DNA from: Symbiodinium natans
Taxonomy: Eukaryota; Sar; Dinophyceae; Suessiales; Symbiodiniaceae
Reading direction: 5' to 3'
Assembly: GCA_905221605.1 (NCBI GenBank)
Contig: CAJNDS010001602.1
Coordinates: 600,501 to 664,500 of the forward strand
Length of the DNA stretch: 64,000 nt
Shown here piece by piece: positions 1 to 11,712 of the stretch (positions within the stretch are counted from its first letter, which is position 1; the number at the start of each line of letters is the position of its first letter). The notes beneath the pieces are model-generated. The model did no database searches, was not told the DNA's origin, and saw only the letters and a list, made by a program, of their open reading frames with translations. The position numbers were made by a program, and so were the translations under genes.

Positions 1-536
1 GAGTAGGGGATGTCTGGATGCATCGTTTTCGCATACTTGTCGTAACGCGTGTTTAGACACTGTCTGGGTGGTTGTGGTGTCTGGCGGTGGTGTTCTGGAG
101 GGTGGAGTCTCAAGTCGAGCTGGGTAGAATCTGCCAGAAGCGGCAGGCGAATCTACGCGCAAATAAACGATTCAAGTCAAAAATGGGCTTCGCGTTAGCC
201 ATCTGCTGTCTGCTGTAGGACCGGTGCCACCCTTGGTGCTGGAACTCCTGGACTGCACGAAGCTCGCTTCGAATTCGAACTGAAGCGATTTCATGTGAAG
301 TCATTAGGCAAACCACAAGGCGAAAGCCACACATGTGCCAAGTTTGGCAAAATCACCAACGGGATAGGCAATTAGAGGCCAAGTCAGATTGATCGTCTCC
401 CCCTGGTGACAAACACGAAATCGGATGAGATCACCCTACACAGACTTGCTCAACCAGCAGATTGCTGAGTTGAATGTCGCCTTGCCCTCATGATTTGTAG
501 TCTTTTCGGGAGGCGTGCTGAACATGTGTAAACTTT
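1..536. other. Left edge, no gene recognised
   Basis: Mixed-composition DNA. Only short open frames are present on either strand, and none resembles a known family or has convincing exon borders. It may be intron or upstream sequence of the kinase gene whose 3' exons lie at 2.3-2.5 kb. Confidence 0.5.
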
Positions 537-648
537 TTATACGCATATGTACGTATATTTAATGGCTACCGCCAGTGCCGCCGACCCCAGACCCAAGACT
601 GTCGCATTGGGGCGGAAGGCAGGGTGGAGCGCGGGCAGGTGGGGGGGG

Positions 649-649
<1 letters not shown>

Positions 650-732
<83 letters not shown>
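650..732. repeat. Poly-G homopolymer, 83 G in a row
   Basis: Positions 650 to 732 are uninterrupted G. The run is preceded by another eight G and one C. Apparent proteins here, poly-glycine on plus and poly-proline on minus, are composition artefacts. The true length is uncertain because sequencing platforms struggle with such runs. Confidence 0.95.
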
Positions 733-733
<1 letters not shown>

Positions 734-739
734 AAGGGG

Positions 740-1930
740 GGCGGCGGTGGGGGGTGACGGTAGAGGGTTGGTGTCGGATTAGGGAGTTGGGGGCGGAAGG
801 CAGGGGTGGACTGGGGGGCATAGAGATGAAGAAGCGATGAGAGCGGTGAGAGCGGGGGGCGGTCGGATGGTGCACGATGGTGGGAGGGGGTAATGATGAG
901 GGCTGGGGAGGGTTGGTGGGAGGGTTAGGGAGTGGGAGTGGGAGAGGGTGGGGGCGGCTGGCGGAAAGGGGGGCCTGACTCATCTGACCAGCTCCGGTGA
1001 GAGGGTTGGGGCGGAAGGCAGGGTGGAGCGCGGCGGGTGGACAGGGGAGGTGACGGTCGAGGGTTGGTGGAGTTGGGGGCGGAAGGCAGGGGAGTGATGA
1101 GAGCGGGGAGGCGGTTAGGGCGGGCGTGGATTGGAATCCCTAGGAGGGAAGGGATGGGGGGGGGTGGGGGGTGGGGGGGGTTGGGTTCCAGAGTCGAGGC
1201 GGCGGGTAGGGGGTGGAGGGGGAGTGATGAGAGCGGTGAGAGCGGTGAGGGCGGTCAGGGCGGGCATGGACTGGAATCTCAGGGCCGGAGCAGGCGGTAG
1301 GGGTAGACTACAGGGGGAGGGATGAAGGATGGGTGCTAGGGGGGGGGGTAAGCATGGGGGAGAGGGGGGGAGGGTTTGTGGGGGGAGGGGGGGGGTGGGG
1401 GTGGGGGGGGGTGGCGGTTGTTTTCCTTGAAACCTGAACCTGAGATTGGTCAGGGGGAGAGGGTGCAGGGGCGAGGCCTGCCGAAAAATAGGGGGTGGGG
1501 GGGTGGGGGGGGGTGGGTTTGGTTTGGGGTGGTGGGGGGGCGTGGGGGTTGGGGGGGTGAGGGCGTTGAGAGCGGTGATGGCAGGTGTGGTCAGGCGTGT
1601 AGATTGGTGCGGTGGGGGGGTGGGGGTTGGGGGGGTTGGGGGTGGGGGGGGTCGGGGGGGGGTGGGGTGGGGGGGGTGGGGGGAGGGGGGGGGTGGGGGG
1701 GTGTGGGGGGGTGTGGGGGGGGGTGGTCGGGCATGCACTGGACCCTTTAAACCACCTGAATGGTTGGGGGGGGGTCCAATTCAAGGCGTCATGGGTGAGG
1801 GCGATGGGTGGCGGGGTTTGGGCATGCACTGAAGCCAAACAATGCAAAAACACTCCAATTCAAGGTATGAGCAGCATGCTGTGAGAGCGGGTGAGGGCGG
1901 TGAGGGCGGTGGGGGGTCTTCACTGACGCC
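740..1930. repeat. G-rich degenerate minisatellite
   Basis: The plus strand is extremely G-rich. Blocks of GGTGGGGGG are mixed with degenerate units built on GCGGTGAGAGCGG, GCGGAAGGCAGG and GGGCGGGCATGGACTGGAATC-like words. There are many runs of four or more G separated by one to three other bases, which favours G-quadruplex formation. Glycine- and proline-rich open frames on both strands follow from composition and are not genes. Confidence 0.85.
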
Positions 1931-2296
1931 GCCCTGCTACCGCTGGGGTCGGCGGATACATAATGTATAATATATGTATGTAGATAGCAATAATACTGGC
2001 TCGTAATTGCATACGGTAGGGAGCGTAGTGAAGAAGAGCAAGAACGCAGGAACCCTGCTTTGCTTGCCTTTTGTCACCTGCTATGAGCTACGCTGGCTTG
2101 TGCTAGCTTTTGACTTTGAACCAAACAAGCTACGTTAGCATGGGCCGGTCCAGCTGCCAGGAAGGTGTCAGGAAAGCCCATCTTCGTGGCACGAACTTCC
2201 ATTCAAGTGTGAGCTGACAAGGGTGGCGAAAGGCCTCCGCTGGCAATGGGTGGCAATAGGTGGCGATATAGGCGGCATGTGGCAGAAGCAACCGAG

Positions 2297-2529
2297 GCTC
2301 CAGTTCAATCCCGATCATCGGGTGACCGTGGAGCAGGCACTTGCCCTACAGTATCTGGAGCAGCTGCACTGTCCAGAGGACATTTTGCTCCCCTATGCTC
2401 CCCTCACAGCCACAAGCGTCACAAAAAGCCACAAGAAGTCACTTAAGAGTCACAAAGCACGAGGACGAGCCCTCGAGCGCAGCGCTTGACCTGAGCGACT
2501 TCGAGTTCGAGCGCCGAAAGATTGATCTG
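2297..2529 (+). CDS. MAP kinase, C-terminal exons (partial)
   Basis: This is the 3' part of a MAP-kinase-type Ser/Thr kinase gene; the catalytic core would lie to the left, outside the window. Exon 2297-2378 encodes the end of the kinase domain, with LQFNPDHRVTVEQAL and YLEQLHCPED. This corresponds to the conserved MAPK stretch 'FNPxxRITVEQALxHPYL..xxDPxDEP'. Exon 2464 to about 2529 continues DEPSSAALDLSDFEFERRKID, matching the post-domain segment before the common-docking region. The 85-bp intron starts with GA and ends in GAG; GAGGAC occurs at both borders. The first exon begins after an AG followed by G, completing a split codon. After DL a possible GC donor (2530) suggests that the terminal exon is elsewhere. 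If read through, the frame runs into AT-rich DNA and stops near 2619. Family assignment is fairly sure; the exact ends are not. Confidence 0.7.
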
Positions 2530-2639
2530 GCGGACCCCTGTCCAAACGTAGTCGGGAAGTACGCGCGCGCTCGAACGCTGCATGTAAATATAAATAAATA
2601 TATATATATATGTATGTAGGACCTTTATGCGTTATTTGA

Positions 2640-4315
2640 CGGTCCTGCTTCGCCTTCCAAAACTTTAAGGATTTTAAGGAATTTAGGGGTTTTCCAAAAT
2701 TTTAAAAGGACCACAAAATCCTTAAAATTTTGAAAGCCCGGACCTTTCAAAATTTTAAGGATTTTAAGGAATTTAAGGCCTTTTAAATTTCTTAAAATCC
2801 ATAAAATCCTTAAAATTTTGAAAGAAAATTAAGTTATTTTCCGGAAAGAGGCAGGCCCATTTAAAATTTTAAAAATCCTTAAAATCCTTAAAATCCTTAA
2901 AATTTTGAAAGGTTGGGGCTTTCAAAATTTTAAGGATTTTAAGGAATTTAAGGCCTTTTAAATTTCTTAAAAACCTTAAAATCCTTAAAAAATGTTGAAA
3001 GAAAATTAAATCATTTTCCGGAAAGAGGCAGGCCCATTTAAAATTTTAAAAATCCTTAAAATCCTTAAAATCCTTAAAATTTTGAAAGGTTGGGGCTTTC
3101 AAAATTTTAAGGATTTTAAGGAATTTAAGGCCTTTTAAATTTCTTAAAATCCTTAAAATCCTTAAAATCCTGAAAATTTTGAAAGAAAATTATATTATTT
3201 TCCGGAAAGAGGCAGGCCCATTTAAAATTTTAAAAATCCTTAAAATCCTCAAAATCCTTAAAATTTTGAAAGCCCGGGCCTTTCAAAATTTTAAGGATTT
3301 TAAGGAATTTAAGGCCTTTTAAATTTCTTAAAATCCTTAAAATCCTTAAAATCCTTAAAATTTTGAAAGAAAATTCAATTATTTTCCGGAAAGAGGCAGG
3401 CCCATTTAAAATTTTAAAAATCCTTAAAATCCTTAAAATCCTTAAAATTTTGAAAGCCCGGGCCTTTCAAAATTTTAAGGATTTTAAGGAATTTAAGGCC
3501 TTTTAAATTTCTTAAAATCCTGAAAATCCTTAAAATCCTTAAAATTTTGAAAGAAAATTAAATTATTTTCCGGAAAGAGGCAGGCCCATTTAAAATTTTA
3601 AAAATCCTGAAAATCCTTAAAATCCTTAAAATTTTGAAAGGTTGGGGCTTTCAAAATTTTAAGGATTTTAAGGAATTTAACGCCTTTTAAATTGTCTTAA
3701 AATCCTTAAAATCCCTAAAATCCTTAAAATTTTGAAAGAAAATTAAATTATTTTCCGGAAAGAGGCAGGCCCATTTAAAATTTTCAAAATCCTTAAAACC
3801 CTTAAAATCCTTAAAATTTTGAAAGCCCGGGCCTTTCAAAATTTTAAGGATTTTAAGGAATTTAAGGCCTTTTGAATTTCTTAAAATCCTTAAAATCCTT
3901 AAAGTTTTGAAAGAAAATTAAATCATTTTCCGGAAAGAGGCAGGCCCATTTAAAATTTTAAAAATCCTTAAAATCCTTAAAATCCTTAAAATTTTGAAAG
4001 GTTGGGGCTTTCAAAATTTTAAGGATTTTAAGGAATTTAGCGCCTTGTAAATTTCTTAAAATCCTTAAAATCCTTAAAATTTTGAAAGAAAATTAAATTA
4101 TTTTCCGGAAAGAGGCAGGCCCATTTAAAATTTTAAAAATCCTTAAAATCCTTAAAATCCTTAAATTTTGAAAGGTTGGGGCTTTCAAAATTTTAAGGAT
4201 TTTAAGGAATTTAGCGCCTTGTAAATTTCTTAAAATCCTTAAAATCCTTAAAATCCTTAAAATTTTGAAAGAAAATTAAATCATTTTCCGGACAGAGGCA
4301 GGCCCATTTAAAATT
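2640..4315. repeat. AT-rich satellite array, left arm
   Basis: About nine tandem units, 175-185 bp each, built from CCTTAAAAT words, a TTTCCGGAAAGAGGCAGGCC marker and short AAGGCCTTTT palindromes. The marker CCGGA recurs at about 2841, 3018, 3202, 3386, 3570, 3755, 3930, 4105 and 4288, always in the same orientation. There is no coding potential. It forms an inverted pair with 4316-6115. Confidence 0.95.
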
Positions 4316-6115
4316 TTAAGGATTTTAAGGATTTTAAGGATTTATAAAATTTTAAATGGGCCTGACTCTTTCCGGAATAATTTTTTAATTTTTTTTCAAA
4401 ATTTTAAGGATTTTAAGGATTTTAAGGATTTTTAAAATTTTAAATGGGCCTGCCTCCTTCCGGAAAATGATTTAATTTTCTTTCAAAATTTTAAGGATTT
4501 TAAGGATTTTAAGGATTTTAAGGATTTTAAGAAATTTAAAAGGCCTTAAATTCCTTAAAATCCTTAAAATTTTGAAAGGCCCGGGCTTTCAAACTTTTAA
4601 GGATTTTAAGGATTTTAAGGATTTTTAAAATTTTAAATGGGCCTGCCTCTTTCCGGAAAATGATTTAATTTTCTTTCAAAGTTTTAAGGATTTTAAGGAT
4701 TTTAAGGATTTTAAGAAATTAAAAGACCTTAAATTCCTTAAAATCCTTAAAATTTTGAAAGCCCCAACCTTTCAAAATTTTAAGGATTTTAAGGATTTTA
4801 AGGATTTTTAAAATTTTAAATGGGCCTGCCTCTTTCCGAAAATATTTTAATTTTCTTTCAAAGTTTTAAGGATTTTAAGGATTTTAAGGATTTTAAGAAA
4901 TTTACAATGCCTTAAATTCCTTAAAATCCTTAAAATTTTGAATGGCCCGGGCTTTCAAAATTTTAAGGATTTTAAGGATTTTAAGGACTTTTAAAATTTT
5001 AAAAGGGCCTGCCTCTTTCCGGAAAATGATTTAATTTTCTTTCAAAATTTTAAGGATTTTAAGGATTTTAAGGATTTTAAGAAATTTACAAGGCGCTAAA
5101 TTCCTTAAAATCCTTAAAATTTTGAAAGCCCCAACCTTTCAAAATTTTAAGGATTTTAAGGATTTTAAGGATTTTTAAAATTTTAAATGGGCCTGCCTCT
5201 TTCCGGAAAATAATTTAATTTTCTTTCAAAATTTTAAGGATTTTAAGGATTTTAAGGATTTTAAGAAATTTAAAATGCCTCAAATTCCTTAAAATCCATA
5301 AAATTTTGAAAGGCCCGGGCTTTCAAAATTTTAAGGATTTTAAGGATTTTAAGGATTTTAAGGATTTTAAGGATTTTTAAAATTTTAAATGGGCCTGCCT
5401 CTTTCCGGAAAATAATTTAATTTTCTTTCAAAATTTTAAGGATTTTAAGGATTTTAAGAAATTTAAAAGGCCTTAAATTCCTTAAAATCCTTAAAATTTT
5501 GAAAGGTCCGGGCTTTCAAAATTTTAAGGATTTTAAGGATTTTTGAAATTTTAAATGGGCCTGCCTCTTTCCGGAAAATAATTTAATTTTCTTTCAAAAT
5601 TTTAAGGATTTTCAGGATTTTAAGAAATTTAAAAGGCCTTAAATTCCTTAAAATCCTTAAAATTTTGAAAGCCCCAACCTTTCAAAATTTTAAGGGTTTT
5701 AAGGATTTTAAGGATTTTTAAAATTTTAAATGGGCCTGCCTCTTTCCGGAAAATGATTTAATTTTCTTTCAAAATTTTAAGGGTTTTAAGGATTTTAAGA
5801 AATTTAAAAGGCCTTAAATTCCTTAAAATCCTTAAAATTTTGAAAGGCCCGGGCTTTCAAAATTTTAAGGATTTTAAGGATTTTAAGGATTTTTAAAATT
5901 TTAAATGGGCCTGCCTCTTTCCGGAAAATAATTTAATTTTCTTTCAAAATTTTAAGGATTTTAAGGATTTTAAGAATTTAAAATGCCTTACATTCCTTAA
6001 AATCCTTAAAATATTGAAAGGTCCGGGCTTTCAAAATTTTAAGGGTTTTCAGGATTTTAAGGATTTAAAATTTTAAATGGGCCTGACTTTTCCGGAAAAT
6101 AAATTTATTTTCCAA
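4316..6115. repeat. AT-rich satellite array, right arm (inverted)
   Basis: The same satellite as the left arm but reverse-complemented: here the marker reads GGCCTGCCTCTTTCCGGAAA. It recurs at about 4372, 4460, 4653, 4836, 5019, 5203, 5405, 5571, 5746, 5931 and 6092. The orientation flips between about 4300 and 4372, where one shortened unit of 88 bp sits. The two arms make an imperfect palindrome about 3.5 kb long. Confidence 0.93.
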
Positions 6116-6143
6116 TAGTTTTACTGAGTTTATTTTTTTTATT

Positions 6144-7602
6144 TAAATGGGCCTGACCCTTTCTGGAAAATACTTGAATATTAGTTTAAAATTTGATAGA
6201 TTTTAAGGAAACTAGGGGCATTTCAATATTTGGAAAGGCCATGAAGTTCCATGGGTACGTTATATTTTTGGATTTTTGTTTGTAATTTTTAGCAAATAAA
6301 CCATTTAAGTTTTTTTTTTTGCAATTTTCCTGAAATTCTGAAAGCCTAGGCCTTACAAGAAAAATAAAAAAAAACAGCAACACAAATACTCATTTAAAAT
6401 ATTTAAATGCGCTTCTTAGTCCTTTTAAAAAAGAACATTTTGTTTTGTTAATTCATAAGGCTTGTAAAAAAAGCCGGGGGTCCGGGGACGAGCGTTAACA
6501 AAAGCATTCCCCTTGAATATTTCTCCCGCGAAACTTTTCTCCCGCGAATTTTGGCGGGAGAAATTCCCGCGAGCTCTCCCTTGAGTTTTTCTGGTTTTCC
6601 CGTGGTTTCCCTTTGATGTTTTTTTTGGTTTCCCTTCAGTTTCCCGTGAGAGTCAAATCATCCTTTTACTGTTCCCTTGGACTTCCCTTTGAACTTCCCT
6701 TGGTTTTCCCTCGGATCCCCTTCGAAATTAAAACGCATCCCGCGAGAAATCTCGCAAGACTTCAAAAATAAGGGCTTCCTTTTCCCACGGGATTTCCCGC
6801 GAAGCAGGCCGTAGGCCCCGAGCTGTGGCTGTAGTCTGCAGGCCCCCGAGCTCTCTGACTGTAGAGTCTCCAGGCCCCCAAATGGGCCTGACCCTTTCCG
6901 GAAAGTACTTGAATATTAGTTTACAATTTGATAGATTTTAAGGAAACTAGGGGCATTTCAATATTTTGAAAGGCCATGAAGTTCCATGGGTACCTTATAT
7001 TTTAGGATTTTTGTTTGTAATTTTTAGCAAATAAACCATTTAAGTTTTTTTTGCAATTTTCCTGAAATTCTGAAAGCCTAGGCCTTACAAGAAAAATAAA
7101 CAACAGCAACAAAAATACTCATTTAAAATATTTAAATGCGCTTCTTAGTCCTTTTAAAAAAGAACATTTTGTTTTGTTAATTCATAAGGCTTGTAAAAAA
7201 AGCCGGGGGTCCGGGGACGAGCGTTAACAAAAGCATTCCCCTTGAATATTTCTCCCGCGAAACTTTTCTCCCGCGAATTTTGGCGGGAGAAATTCCCGCG
7301 AGCTCTCCCTTGAGTTTTCCTGGTTTTCCCGTGGTTTCCCTTTGATTTTTTTTTGGTTTCCCTTCAGTTTCCCGTGAGAGTCAAAGCTTCCTTTTACTGT
7401 TCCCTTGGACTTCCCTTTGAACTTCCCTTGGTTTTCCCTCGGATCCCCTTCGAAATTAAAACGCATCCCGCGAGAAATCTCGCAAGACTTCAAAAATAAG
7501 GGCTTCCTTTTCCCACGGGATTTCCCGCGAAGCAGGCCGTAGGCCCCGAGCTGTGGCTGTAGTCTGCAGGCCCCCGAGCTCTCTGACTGTAGTCTCCAGG
7601 CC
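6144..7602. repeat. 736-bp direct tandem duplication
   Basis: Copy 1 begins at 6144 and copy 2 at 6880, both with AAATGGGCCTGACCCTTT. They run in parallel through a T-rich part, a block rich in TCCCGCGA / TTTCCCG words and a CTGTAGTCTGCAGGCCCCC end. Only small differences separate the copies, so the duplication is recent. The start of each copy is a degenerate piece of the neighbouring satellite. No gene is seen. Confidence 0.9.
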
Positions 7603-7868
7603 CCCGGGCTCTCTCGTTGTCACCAGGGTCCGGGCTGTCTGGCTGTAGTCTGCAGGCCCCCGAGCTCTCTGACTGTAGAGTCTCCAGGCCTTTGGGCTCG
7701 CTGTAGTCACCAGGGTCCCGGGCAGTCTCAGGCCCCCGAGCTCTCTGACTGTAGTCTCCAGGCCCCCGGTCTCTCTCGCTGTAGTCACCAGGCCCCCGGG
7801 CTGTCTGGCTGTAGTCTGCAGGCCCCCGAGCTCTCTGACTGTAGTCTCCAGCCCCCCGGGCTCTCGTG
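7545..7868. repeat. GC-rich short tandem array
   Basis: Tandem units of roughly 35-45 bp built from CAGGCCCCCGAGCTCTCTG, ACTGTAGTCTC and GCTGTAGTCACCAGG. The minus-strand open frame with repeated GGLETTVREL follows from this repeat. Confidence 0.85.
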
Positions 7869-7879
7869 CTTGCTTGGGT

Positions 7880-8690
7880 TTATATTGTTTTTTACTTAAT
7901 TAGATTGACTTAAGTAATTGAAATAATTTAAAGAATTTAAGTATCGAAATTTATTTAAATAATTAAGTAACTTAAATATGACGGGCAGGTTTCGGATTTA
8001 AATTACTTAAGTTATTTAACTTCGGCCGGGACTTAAATAATGTGAATAATTTGTAAATAATATCAACAATTTACATAATGTAAATAATTGAAATAGTTTA
8101 AATGATTTAAATAATTTAAATCCGAAAAGGGGGGGACCACCCCCCCCCTGCCCCCTAAGACTTAAATAATTCAAATAACTTAAATCCGAAACCTCCCCGT
8201 CTTATTTACACTTTTTGAATTATTTAATTCTGGGGAGGGGGGGGGTGGTCCCCCCCCCGCCCGCCGGATTTAAATCATTTTTCATTATTTAAACTATCTA
8301 AATTCTTTAAATCGCCTGGGAATCAAATAATTTCAATTTGAATATGACGGGCAGGTTTCGGATTTAAAATATTTAAATTATCTAATTCGGCCGGGATTTA
8401 AATAATTTAAATAATTTAAACAATTATTTAAGGCTTCGAGCGGATTTAAATTATTTACATAATTTCAATAATTTCAATAATTTAAATCCGAAAAGGGGGG
8501 GGGGGCCACCCGCCCTGCCCCCTAAGGATTAAACAATTTAAATAATTTAAATCCGAAACCTCCCCGTCTTATTTAAATTATTTAATTATGTAATTCTGGG
8601 GAGGGGGGGTGGTCCCCCCCCCTTTCGGATTTAAATTTTTAAAATTATTAGATTGTTTAAAATATTTGAATTATTTAAATTATGGCACGG
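7880..8690. repeat. AT-rich repeat with G/C hairpins
   Basis: Degenerate AATTATTTAAATAATTTAAA sequence, punctuated four times (about 8129, 8231, 8486 and 8596) by blocks such as GGGGGGGACCACCCCCCCC or GGGGGTGGTCCCCCCC. Each block can fold on itself. The blocks occur in both orientations, each next to TTTAAATCCGAAA or its complement. Confidence 0.8.
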
Positions 8691-8735
8691 CTCTACTGAC
8701 ACATATTCCGCGGAAAGATTGTCATGTTTTTGGTG

Positions 8736-8893
8736 AAATTTACGAACACTTACCCCCCGATAAGCAAGATCTTGGAACCACTCCGCGTACTCAGCCTTTA
8801 AGAGTTTAAGGGGGTTTCAAATTCAGGGATACTTATATTTGCTCCTGTAAACTTACGAACACTTACCCCCCGATAAGCAAGACTTGGAACCTG
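8736..8893. repeat. Duplicated ~40-bp element
   Basis: The word TTACGAACACTTACCCCCCG, followed by ATAAGCAAGA(TC)TTGGAACC, occurs at about 8740-8780 and again at about 8851-8892. The surrounding DNA up to 9080 has no recognised gene. Confidence 0.75.
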
Positions 8894-9089
8894 CAGACAA
8901 CAACAAACAGGTCTGTCGCAAAACCGCGACCATTGATACACACCCCCTGTAACGGGGTATGTCGCGTATGTGGGCCGCGGCCCGGTTACAAGCAATTAAT
9001 ATTGGCACGCGGCCATTTGTTTGCAAGAAACAGGGGTCTGCATACCGCAGCAAAACATAAACACATGATGACGATGCGAACAACTGACT

Positions 9090-9165
9090 AGATGATGAAG
9101 ATGATGAGGATGAACAAGATCAAGGAGCTGATGAAGATGATGAAGATGATGAAGATGATGATGCT
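9090..9165. repeat. GATGAAGAT microsatellite
   Basis: An imperfect trinucleotide/hexanucleotide tract of GATGAAGATGATGA. Met/Lys or Asp/Glu runs in the frames are composition-driven. Confidence 0.85.
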
Positions 9166-9256
9166 GCTGGGAAAGCTTTATGCAATTGATGCAGTGAAGT
9201 TATGCCAGTACAATGAAAGGACTCATGCAGATGAAGAGTGTGATGACAATGATGAT

Positions 9257-10538
9257 AGAGCTTTGCGCTTTATTTTGTCACCCCGTCTCCTTGCTTCCTG
9301 TCTCTTCTCTTCTTTCTAGTACCCTTCCAGAAAAATGGCATCCTTGTTCTCTCGCCTCTCTCACTTCCCTTTCCCTTCTCTCTTTCTGTTACTTTTTGAC
9401 TGATGAACAACAAGAAAGAAACTTGCAGGATAAAACAGTGGCAGGGTAAGCAGACGTTGCGCGTGGACCTTGCCGTACTTCATCATATCCCTCTTCTCGG
9501 CCCATCTCTTCTGCTCCTTTCCTTACTCTTCTCCTTTTCATAATTATTCCTCTTTAGTTGTTCTTATCTGGAAAAGAAAGAGGGAAGGGAGAGATAAGGG
9601 AGGGAGGATAGATAAAGAAGAGTGCCATCTTCTCTGCGCCTTGTTTTGTCTCTCCCTCTTCTCTATTCATCTCTCTTCTATTCTTTTCTTTGCTGTTCTA
9701 TTGAAATTGGATTCCCTGTATCTCTCCTCTGTCCTTCTCTCTCGCTCCTCTTCTCCTGTTCCCCTCTAAACGATTGCTCTTTACAGATAGGTGCCCTCCC
9801 TCCTCTTCAGGAAATCTCTTTTCGCTTATTTTGCTTTTTGAAGCGAATAAAACAACGGATAAGAGAGGAAAGGGAATGACTAAGTAAAGACAGGAGCTCT
9901 TCAATAGGTGCCCTCCCTCCTCTTCAGGAAATCTCTTTTCCCGTATTTTGCTTTTTGAAGCGAAGAAAACAACAGATAAGAAGAGAGGAAAGGGAATGAC
10001 TAAGTAAAGAGAGGAGCTCTTCAATTTCCCTCCCTATATCTGATGTTACTTTTCCTTCTTGGGCGGTGCCCTTCTTTCTCCCTTGAAGATGCAGAAAACG
10101 ATCAGGAAGGACACCCGTTCCATCGCCCATATATAGACAGAGATAAATCATGAGCATCAGCTGGGTTTGCTGCCGATCCAAAATGGGCGTCCCTTTTAAT
10201 CGCTTTCTGTGTCTTGAAACGAGCAAAAGGGGCACCCTTACTAAGTGTTTTCTTGTGGTGTCCCTTTTCTTCGCTTGAAGATGCAGAAAACGATCCAAAA
10301 AGGACACCCGTTCCATCGCCCATATATGGGGAGAGAGATAAATCATGAGCATCAGCTGGGTTTGCTGCCAATCCAAAATGGGCGCCCCTTTTAATCGCTT
10401 GCTGTGTCTTCAAACGAGCAAAAGGGACACCCTAAGTGTTTTCTTGTGGTGTCCCTTTTCTTCGCTTGAAGATGCAGAAAACGATCTAAAAGGACACCTG
10501 TTCCATCGCCCATATATAGGGAGAGAGAGAGGGAGAGA

Positions 10539-10585
<47 letters not shown>

Positions 10586-10753
10586 TGAGCGTCAGCTGGG
10601 TTGGCTGCCAATCCAAAACGGGCGTCCCTTTTAATCGCTTCCTGTGTCTTCAAACGAGCAAAAGGGACACCCTAAGTGCTTTCTTGTGGGGTGTCCCTTT
10701 TCTTCGCTTGAAGATGCAGAAAACGATCAAAAAGGACACCCATTCCATCGCCC

Positions 10754-10834
<81 letters not shown>

Positions 10835-11007
10835 TGAGCATCAGCTGGGTTGGCTGCCAATCCAAAACGGGCGTCCCTTTTAATCGCTTTCTGTGTCTTC
10901 AAACGAGCAAAAGGGACACCCTAAGTGCTTTCTTGTGGGGTGTCCCTTTTCCTCGCTTGAAGATGCAGAAAACGATCAAAAAAGGACACCCATTCCATCG
11001 CCCATAC

Positions 11008-11046
<39 letters not shown>

Positions 11047-11712
11047 AAGAATCATGAGCATCAGCTGGGTTGGCTGCCAATCCAAAATGGACGTCACTTT
11101 TAATCGCTTTCTGTGTCTTCAAACGAGCAAAAGGGACACCCTAAGTGCTTTCTTGTGGGGTGTCCCTTTTCCTCGCTTGAAGATGCAGAAAACGATCAAA
11201 AAGGACACCCATTCCATCGCCCATATATAGAGAGAGAGAGAGAGAGAAAAAATCATGAGCATCAGCTGGGTTGGCTGCCAATCCAAAATGGACGTCCCTT
11301 TTAATCGCTTTCTGTGTCTTCAAACGAACAAAAGAAAACACTTAGGTTCCTCACTTGAAGATGCAGGAAACGGCCCAACAAGGACACCCGTTCCATCGCC
11401 CATATATGGAGAGAGAGAGAGAGAGGGAGAAAGGAAAAATCATGAGCATCAGCTGGGTTTGCTTACATGTTCATTGTTATTCCTTTTGTTTTTTCTAACG
11501 GAAATGAACAAGAGAAGAGAAAATAAGAACCAGAGGAAAGATGAAAACGAGCACCATCTTCTCTTTGCTTGATTTTTGCATTTCGCCTGTCCTCATTTCT
11601 CTTCCATTCTTTTCATTGCTCTTCCATTTAGAGTTGCATTCCTGTTGATCTCTCCTCTCTCCTTTCTCTTTCCCTTCTCTTCTCTTGTTCTCCTTTAAAT
11701 CTCAAAAACACA
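9257..11712. repeat. Segmental duplication, copy A1
   Basis: Starts at TAGAGCTTTGCGCT and ends at CTCAAAAACACACA. It is nearly identical to 14553-16510. It comprises pyrimidine-rich DNA, two adjacent ~120-bp copies of an ATAGGTGCCCTCCCTCCTC element (about 9782 and 9906), and then the hairpin/GA minisatellite. The copies differ mainly in the number of minisatellite units and in GA tract lengths. Confidence 0.88.
10050..11470. repeat. Hairpin/(GA)n minisatellite array 1
   Basis: About seven units, 185-250 bp each. Each carries ATCATGAGCATCAGCTGGGT, CAATCCAAAA.GGGCGTCCC, and then AAAAGGGACACCC, a ~16-nt loop and GGGTGTCCCTTTT (a 13-bp perfect inverted repeat). GAAGATGCAGAAAACGATC follows, then CCATCGCCCATA, then a variable (GA)n tract. 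Open frames crossing several units give reiterated MSISWVGCQSK... peptides, best explained by the repeat. Confidence 0.92.

Noticed and set aside
537-983. Proline-rich minus-strand and glycine-rich plus-strand open frames
   Set aside because: Pure consequence of the poly-G and G-rich tract; no stop can occur in such DNA.
1115-1853. Long Pro/Thr-rich minus-strand frames of 181-207 codons
   Set aside because: Low-complexity translation of the G-rich minisatellite, with different peptides in two overlapping frames.
10345-11103. 252-codon plus-strand frame with repeated MSISWVGCQSK units and RERER runs
   Set aside because: It only reads through consecutive minisatellite units and GA tracts. Frame is not kept between arrays, and the reverse strand is open as well.
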